Origin: Bacteroidales bacterium
GTDB taxonomy: Bacteria; Bacteroidota; Bacteroidia; Bacteroidales; FEN-979
Assembly: GCA_025355465.1 (NCBI GenBank)
Contig: JANXZO010000060.1
Span: 1-58,248, forward strand
Length of the DNA: 58,248 nt
Reading direction: 5' to 3'
Numbering within the stretch: the stretch's first letter is position 1; each line of letters starts with the position of its first letter. The notes beneath the pieces are model-generated. The model made no database searches, was not told the DNA's origin, and saw only the letters and a program-made list of their open reading frames with translations. This document shows positions 54,061 to 58,248 of the stretch, in pieces. Made by a program: the position numbers and the translations under genes.

Positions 54061-55275
54061 TTAAACTTTACGGATGATCAGGGAGGAGTTCGTTCCGCCG
54101 AAACCGAAGGAGTTGGACAGGAATGAACGTATTTCGGCCGGGGTCGTTTTTGTGGCAATGTTAAGACTGGCGGTAGAATCGTCGGGATTGTCGAGGTTTA
54201 TATTTGGCGCCACGAATGAGTGATTCATCATGATGGTTGAATAGACCACCTCGCTGGCACCGCCCATCCACATTTCGTGACCGGTCATTGATTTCGTACT
54301 GCTGATAAGCGGGTGATCGGCACCAAACACGGTGATGATCGATTTGGCTTCGTTGCTGTCGCCCAGCGGAGTAGAGGTTGCATGGGCATTGATATAATCG
54401 ATCTGCGAAGATGGAATACCGGCATCCTTGATGGCTTTCTGCATGGCCCGTACCGGACCTTCCACATTGGGCATCGAAATGTGTTCGCCATTCGACGAAA
54501 ACCCGTAGCCGATAACTTCACCGTAAATCTTCGCTCCGCGTTTTATGGCCGACTCATAACTTTCGAGGATGATCGTTGAAGCTCCTCCACTGGGAACGAG
54601 ACCGTCGCGGTCGCGGTCGAACGGCCGGGAGGCCCTGGCCGGATCTGATTCGCGGGTGGAGAAGGCATTCAGTGCATCGAAGCTGGCCATCGACTCCGGG
54701 TTTATCTCCTGGGCACCACCGCAGATTATGATATCCTGGAGCCCTTGCTTGATAAGCAGGTAGCCGATGCCGATGGCATGAGAGCCGCTTGCACAGGCGC
54801 CACTCAGCGTAAAGTTTACACCCTTGAGGCGAAAAATTACCGAGAGGTTCATGGAGACGGTGGAATTCATCGACTGGAAAATATATCCTGAGCCGATCAT
54901 CATAGTGTCCTTTTTCTCGCGGAGGATGTCGACCGATTCCACCACGGGGACAGCCGAACTGTCATTACCGTAAAGGATGCCAACTTCGTTGCTGTCGAGG
55001 TATGACTGATCAAGACCGGCGGTATTCAGCGCTTCGAGGGTGGCTATGTAGGCATACTCACCCTGAACCGGCAGTCCGACGCGCATCCTGCGATCCAGAA
55101 CGCCTTTAAGGACGGGGCGATCCACCATGCCGGTAAGGGCAGAACGGAAACCGAGATCTTTCCTATGTGGATCAAAAATGATCCCTGACTTCCCGGAAAA
55201 AAGCGACTCCCTGACCTCCGTGAGGTTCTTCCCGATCACGGAATAGATGCCCATACCTGTTATTACAACGCGCAT
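54061..55275 (-). CDS. Beta-ketoacyl-ACP synthase (third, active)
   Basis: A 404-residue FabF-type ketosynthase with full catalytic residues: Cys161 (LSGACASGSHAI), His in INAHATSTPLGDS, and the STKSMTGHEMWMGGASE region. It follows the ketoreductase gene after 9 bases, so elongation and reduction enzymes are coupled. Three active ketosynthases in one cluster are more than a simple polyene needs, suggesting separate roles for starter loading and extension. Confidence 0.92.
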   Translation of the reverse strand: MRVVITGMGIYSVIGKNLTEVRESLFSGKSGIIFDPHRKDLGFRSALTGMVDRPVLKGVLDRRMRVGLPVQGEYAYIATLEALNTAGLDQSYLDSNEVGILYGNDSSAVPVVESVDILREKKDTMMIGSGYIFQSMNSTVSMNLSVIFRLKGVNFTLSGACASGSHAIGIGYLLIKQGLQDIIICGGAQEINPESMASFDALNAFSTRESDPARASRPFDRDRDGLVPSGGASTIILESYESAIKRGAKIYGEVIGYGFSSNGEHISMPNVEGPVRAMQKAIKDAGIPSSQIDYINAHATSTPLGDSNEAKSIITVFGADHPLISSTKSMTGHEMWMGGASEVVYSTIMMNHSFVAPNINLDNPDDSTASLNIATKTTPAEIRSFLSNSFGFGGTNSSLIIRKV

Positions 55276-55284
55276 AGAACCTTT

Positions 55285-56013
55285 CTATGTGTAAAGTCCG
55301 CCATTAACGCTGATGACGGTGCCGGTAACATACGATGCTTTTTCTGAAGCCAGGAAAGCGACGGCTTCGGCAACCTCTTCCGGATTTCCGAATCTTCCCA
55401 TGGGGATCATGGCTTTGAGCTGTGACTCATCAAGATCCCGGGTCATGTCGGTCCGGATAAAACCTGGCGCCACGGCATTCACAGTCACATTCTTTTTGGC
55501 TACTTCCTGTGCCATGGCCTTGGTGGCACCGATGATGCCGGCTTTCGCAGCCGAATAGTTAGCCTGGCCGGGGAGTCCCTTGAGACCTGACAAAGAAACA
55601 ACATTGATAATCCGTCCAAAACGTTTCAGCAACATATCCTTGATGAGAAACCTGGTTACATAAAGAAAACTGTTCAGGTTGGTGTTCAGGACATCCTGCC
55701 ACTCCTCGTTTTTCATCCACATCAGCAGCGCATCCTTGCGGATTCCGGCGTTGTTGACCAGGATGGCGATGTAAGCCCCTTCGTTCCTGGCAAGCCACCC
55801 GCCGATCGCCGTTTCAACCTGCTCCTGCACCGAAACGTCAAATTGCATGATCTCTCCGTCTGAACCTTTCTCACGCACCATCTCCAGCGTCTTCAGCGCC
55901 TCCTCCTGATTGGTGTTGAAGTTGATCAGGATGTGGAAGCCCATCTCGGCCAATCTGACCGAGACAGCCCGGCCGATTCCGCGCGATCCACCTGTAACCA
56001 GTGCATATTTCAT
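55285..56013 (-). CDS. 3-oxoacyl-ACP reductase (FabG-like SDR)
   Basis: A 242-residue short-chain dehydrogenase with the NADPH motif TGGSRGIGRA, NNAG near 87-90, and Ser140 or Ser142, Tyr153 and Lys157 (YSAAK). It matches FabG/ApeQ-type reductases that reduce the 3-keto group on each extension cycle. It ends 9 bases before the third ketosynthase gene and begins one base after the ammonia-lyase gene. Confidence 0.93.
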   Translation of the reverse strand: MKYALVTGGSRGIGRAVSVRLAEMGFHILINFNTNQEEALKTLEMVREKGSDGEIMQFDVSVQEQVETAIGGWLARNEGAYIAILVNNAGIRKDALLMWMKNEEWQDVLNTNLNSFLYVTRFLIKDMLLKRFGRIINVVSLSGLKGLPGQANYSAAKAGIIGATKAMAQEVAKKNVTVNAVAPGFIRTDMTRDLDESQLKAMIPMGRFGNPEEVAEAVAFLASEKASYVTGTVISVNGGLYT

Positions 56014-56014
56014 A

Positions 56015-57565
56015 TCAGTCGGCTAAGGGAAATTTGGGTTTGTTTTCAATGATGTATTTCTCGATATTCCGGATATCCTGGTATTTTGTGGTGTCGTCAG
56101 AGAATTTAGGGACGATTTTACGGAGGTGCTCAAATTTCAGCCGTGAACAGGTCGAAAGTTTCGGCTTGAACTTCAGGTAATCGATGGCCTGCAGGATGGT
56201 GATCATATGGATGGCCATCACGTGATAGGTGTTGTCGATCACCCGTTTCGTCAGGAGCGCTGCATTCGTGCCCATGCTCACAATATCCTGGTTGTCATTA
56301 TTGTTGGTGATGCTGTGGATGTACATCGGGAAGGAGAGGGTTTGGTTTTCGGCCACATTGCTTACCGCTGTGAACTGCACGCCTTGCATACCCAGGTTGA
56401 ATCCAAGTTTCCCGAGGTTGACAAACGGAGGCAATATCTGGTTCAGTTTGTCATTCATCAGGTAATTGAGTTGCCGTTCAGCCAGCATGGACAGCTTGGT
56501 GATGGCGATCTTCAGCTTGTCCATTTCCAGTGCTACATAATCGCCATGGAAATTACCACCGTGATATACGTTTTTGGAATCAGAATCGATGATGGGATTG
56601 TCGTTGGTGGAGTTCACCTCATTCACGAGCACCCGTTCGGCATTGAGGATCGTTTCCAATACCGGGCCCAGGACTTGCGGTACGCAACGGAGCGAGTAAT
56701 ATTCCTGTACCTTCTGGGTAAAAATTTCGACCTGCTCTGTTTTACCGTTGTAGAGATGATCTGCACGCCGGCGGATAAGTTTGGAGTCTTTCAGGATGCT
56801 ACGCATAATTCCGGCAACCTGGTTCTGACCCGGGTGACACTTTACTTTATTCAGCCCGTCGGAAAAATGGTCGTCATAAGATTCAACAATCTCATTGATC
56901 ATCGAGGAAGCCAGAATACACCAGTCGAAAAGGTTCTTTGCATGAACAATGTTGATCATGCCGATGCCGGTCATGGCAGAAGTGCCGTTGATGAGCGAAA
57001 GTCCTTCCCGGATATGCATCCTGATCGGCTTAAGACCCTCCTGGGCAAATACTTTTTCGGTTGGCTGAAGTTTTCCTTTGTAAAACACCTCGCCTTCTCC
57101 AATGAGGTTGAGCGCAAGGTGTGCCAGTTGCACAAGGTCGCCGCTGGCCCCAACACCGCCATGTTCGGGAATAAATGGGTTGATATCACGATTGATCAGC
57201 TCTTTCAGCAGTAAAACCACCTCCGGATGGATCCCCGATTTGGCTTGCATCAGGGTGTTCAACCTGGCCATCATGGTGGCTTTTGCATGCATTTCGGAGA
57301 GCGGACTGCCACACCCTGAACTATGACTCCGGATCAGGTTATACTGAAGCTGATTTTCGTTGGAATGGCTTATCTTGTATTGAGCCATGGGGCCAAGGCC
57401 GGTATTGATGCCATAGATAACCTTGCCTTTGGCAAACTCTTTGAGGAATTCGTAGTTTACCTTAACTTTTTTTACTGCTTTTGCATCAAGTTCAATTTTC
57501 TCTCCAAGAAACAGTATCTTATAAAAATCCTCCGCTGTAATCTTCTGTTCGCCCACGCTGATCAT
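56015..57565 (-). CDS. Aromatic amino acid ammonia-lyase, probably tyrosine-specific
   Basis: A 516-residue lyase of the HAL/PAL/TAL family with the self-forming MIO cofactor from Ala140-Ser141-Gly142 (VGASGDLVQ). Sequence around the substrate-specificity region, NLIRSHSSGCGSPLS (His81), closely follows the Flavobacterium tyrosine ammonia-lyase of flexirubin clusters as I recall it. It would convert tyrosine to 4-coumarate, the aryl starter unit. I place the start at the ATG at 57565, which gives the same N-terminal length as that enzyme, although a GTG at 57583 is also open. It is the first gene of the cluster, with a promoter element upstream. Confidence 0.9.
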   Translation of the reverse strand: MISVGEQKITAEDFYKILFLGEKIELDAKAVKKVKVNYEFLKEFAKGKVIYGINTGLGPMAQYKISHSNENQLQYNLIRSHSSGCGSPLSEMHAKATMMARLNTLMQAKSGIHPEVVLLLKELINRDINPFIPEHGGVGASGDLVQLAHLALNLIGEGEVFYKGKLQPTEKVFAQEGLKPIRMHIREGLSLINGTSAMTGIGMINIVHAKNLFDWCILASSMINEIVESYDDHFSDGLNKVKCHPGQNQVAGIMRSILKDSKLIRRRADHLYNGKTEQVEIFTQKVQEYYSLRCVPQVLGPVLETILNAERVLVNEVNSTNDNPIIDSDSKNVYHGGNFHGDYVALEMDKLKIAITKLSMLAERQLNYLMNDKLNQILPPFVNLGKLGFNLGMQGVQFTAVSNVAENQTLSFPMYIHSITNNNDNQDIVSMGTNAALLTKRVIDNTYHVMAIHMITILQAIDYLKFKPKLSTCSRLKFEHLRKIVPKFSDDTTKYQDIRNIEKYIIENKPKFPLAD

Positions 57566-57616
57566 CGTTCTGTGTTGTTTCACTCCAGGTATTTTTCTTT
57601 CATGGAATTAAGTTTG

Positions 57617-57624
57617 CAAAGGTA
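57617..57624 (-). promoter_or_regulatory. Possible -7 element at the head of the pigment cluster
   Basis: TACCTTTG on the minus strand is a perfect TAnnTTTG box about 50 bases before the ammonia-lyase start. A matching -33 box is not clear. It is well placed to drive the cluster from its first gene. Confidence 0.45.
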
Positions 57625-57683
57625 AAAAGTTTTTTGATTCACCCTGTCTTAACCGAACCAAATAAACGGATAATGAATAGTTC

Positions 57684-57714
57684 TTTGTGAAAATTAAAAA
57701 TTGTTGTATTTTTG
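57684..57714 (+). promoter_or_regulatory. Promoter of the tRNA-Arg gene
   Basis: TTTG (57684-57687) and TATTTTTG (57707-57714) with exactly 19 bp between them match the Bacteroidota consensus perfectly. The tRNA begins 11 bases after the -7 box. Confidence 0.8.
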
Positions 57715-57725
57715 CACTCCGAATT

Positions 57726-57802
57726 GGCTCTGTAGCTCAACTGAATAGAGAATCTGACTACGGATCAGAAGGTTACAGGTTTGAATCCTGTCAGAGTCAC
57801 CA
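57726..57802 (+). tRNA. tRNA-Arg (anticodon ACG)
   Basis: A 77-base tRNA folds with acceptor stem GGCTCTG/CAGAGTC (one G-U pair), a weak D stem, anticodon stem TCTGA/TCAGA around the loop CTACGGA (anticodon ACG) and a T arm ACAGG/CCTGT. The discriminator A and the CCA end are encoded. The gene has its own promoter and terminator. Confidence 0.93.
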
Positions 57803-57810
57803 CCAAAAAA

Positions 57811-57844
57811 GCCACCTGCAGGTAAAATGCAGGTGGCTTTTTTT
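57811..57844 (+). terminator. Rho-independent terminator of the tRNA gene
   Basis: GCCACCTGCA pairs perfectly with TGCAGGTGGC across a 7-base loop, followed by seven T, eight bases after the tRNA's CCA end. Confidence 0.9.
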
Positions 57845-57894
57845 GTACTTTTGTGGTTACTTTATCAGAGAAAGAAACCTGGCACCAGAGTTTA

Positions 57895-58149
57895 TTACTT
57901 TAAAAGTTTCCTTCCTTTTTCGGTCAGGCGATATTTTTGATACGGACTTTGGGGTTTATCCGGTATGGTCCTCTCGATAAGACCTCTATCGATCAATGGC
58001 TTTATATTGGTTTTGAAATTCAGCGTTTGGTTTTCCAATCCAAGAAATTCGAATAACTCACTCCTTGTTTTTTCTGTTACCAGATAATCAATGATGTCGA
58101 GTATCTTAGTATTCGTAACGAAATAATATGTACATTTGTAGAAATACAA
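57895..58149 (-). CDS. Winged-helix domain protein or fragment
   Basis: The sequence after about residue 14 (ILDIIDYLVTEKTRSELFEFLGL, LIDRGLIERTIPDKPQSPYQKYRLTEKG) is a winged-helix domain like the C-terminus of AlbA_2-type ATP-binding proteins or Fic-family regulators. The only start in the frame is a TTG at 58149, and the frame stays open to the end of the window with sequence of no coding character. It is therefore probably the last part of a larger gene cut off by rearrangement, perhaps by the transposon next to it, rather than an intact small regulator. Confidence 0.5.
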   Translation of the reverse strand: MYFYKCTYYFVTNTKILDIIDYLVTEKTRSELFEFLGLENQTLNFKTNIKPLIDRGLIERTIPDKPQSPYQKYRLTEKGRKLLK

Positions 58150-58154
58150 AATGT

Positions 58155-58248
58155 ATGCAAACAGATAACCTAATTCAGCTGAAGTATAAAAAAATACTTC
58201 CTTTTTTAAATGAGAGACAAACCAGAATCGTTTTAGCTGCTGACGCAG
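58155..58248 (+). CDS. ISAzo13-type transposase, N-terminal part (runs off window)
   Basis: From the ATG at 58155 the frame reads MQTDNLIQLKYKKILPFLNE and on to RQTRIVLAADA at the window edge. This matches the characteristic opening of ISAzo13-family transposases (a Y..ILPxLNERQxRxxxAxEA pattern). Only 31 codons are inside the window, so intactness cannot be judged. A TAnnTTTG-type box (TACATTTG, 58131-58138) lies just upstream. Confidence 0.6.
   Translation, partial: MQTDNLIQLKYKKILPFLNERQTRIVLAADA

Noticed and set aside
56207-57214. 335-codon plus-strand ORF opposite the ammonia-lyase gene
   Set aside because: Mirror of the strongly conserved lyase reading frame, with no domain or signal; typical shadow frame in GC-richer third positions.

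Overview
The window reads as a chromosomal segment of a member of the Bacteroidota, most likely Bacteroidia (Marinilabiliales/Bacteroidales-like; the rank below phylum is inference). Support comes from type IX secretion (T9SS) cargo with both type A and type B sorting domains, a PorP/SprF protein, BACON domains, a SusC-like outer-membrane receptor, a one-piece propeller histidine kinase with a LytTR regulator, a CzcA-TolC fusion, promoters of the TTTG-N19-TAnnTTTG type, and a tyrosine-ammonia-lyase pigment cluster. Several decayed genes (IS fragments, a frameshifted Omp85 protein, a cytochrome relic) suggest an environmental genome with active turnover or some assembly indels.

Layout. 1-533: intergenic DNA with a truncated IS5-type transposase start and two short direct repeats. 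534-5070 (minus): TonB-dependent-type receptor, frameshifted Omp85-like protein, CrcB fluoride channel. 5480-9114 (minus): acyl-CoA dehydrogenase with its electron acceptor EtfA/EtfB. 9376-14854: Gly/Tyr-rich lipoprotein, peptide chain release factor 3, secreted trypsin-like protease with BACON repeats and a T9SS tail, and a truncated VOC protein. 15053-21050 (plus): heavy-metal efflux operon (Cys-rich DUF6660-type protein, CzcA fused to a TolC-like channel, CzcB adaptor), followed by a cytochrome/T9SS relic. 21573-25344: LytTR response regulator and propeller sensor kinase, preceded by a 15-bp inverted repeat. 25444-29384: six genes, mostly of unknown function. 29408-36091: type B T9SS cassette (gliding-type CTD protein, PorP/SprF, OmpA-family protein, WG lipoprotein). 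36092-38750 (minus): SH3-like small protein and M3 oligopeptidase. 38949-41136: truncated IS4-type transposase followed by an atypical pair, a PepSY-like protein and a four-repeat membrane protein.

41108-57565 (minus) is the centrepiece: a biosynthetic cluster of 19 genes of aryl-polyene/flexirubin type. Tyrosine ammonia-lyase would make 4-coumarate as starter; two acyl carrier proteins, three complete ketosynthases, two ketosynthase-like proteins without the active-site Cys, a ketoreductase, a hotdog dehydratase and a thioesterase would build and release the polyene; an LPLAT acyltransferase and a tandemly duplicated pair of BtrH-type acyltransferase genes, each with a small HTH-like partner, could transfer the chain to an acceptor; a B12-type radical SAM enzyme could modify it; an ABC exporter could move it. 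No acyl-activating ligase, dialkylresorcinol genes or MMPL exporter lie in the window, so the cluster either relies on genes elsewhere or makes something different from classical flexirubin or aryl polyene.

57684-58248: tRNA-Arg(ACG) with promoter and terminator, a winged-helix fragment, and the start of an ISAzo13-type transposase running off the window.
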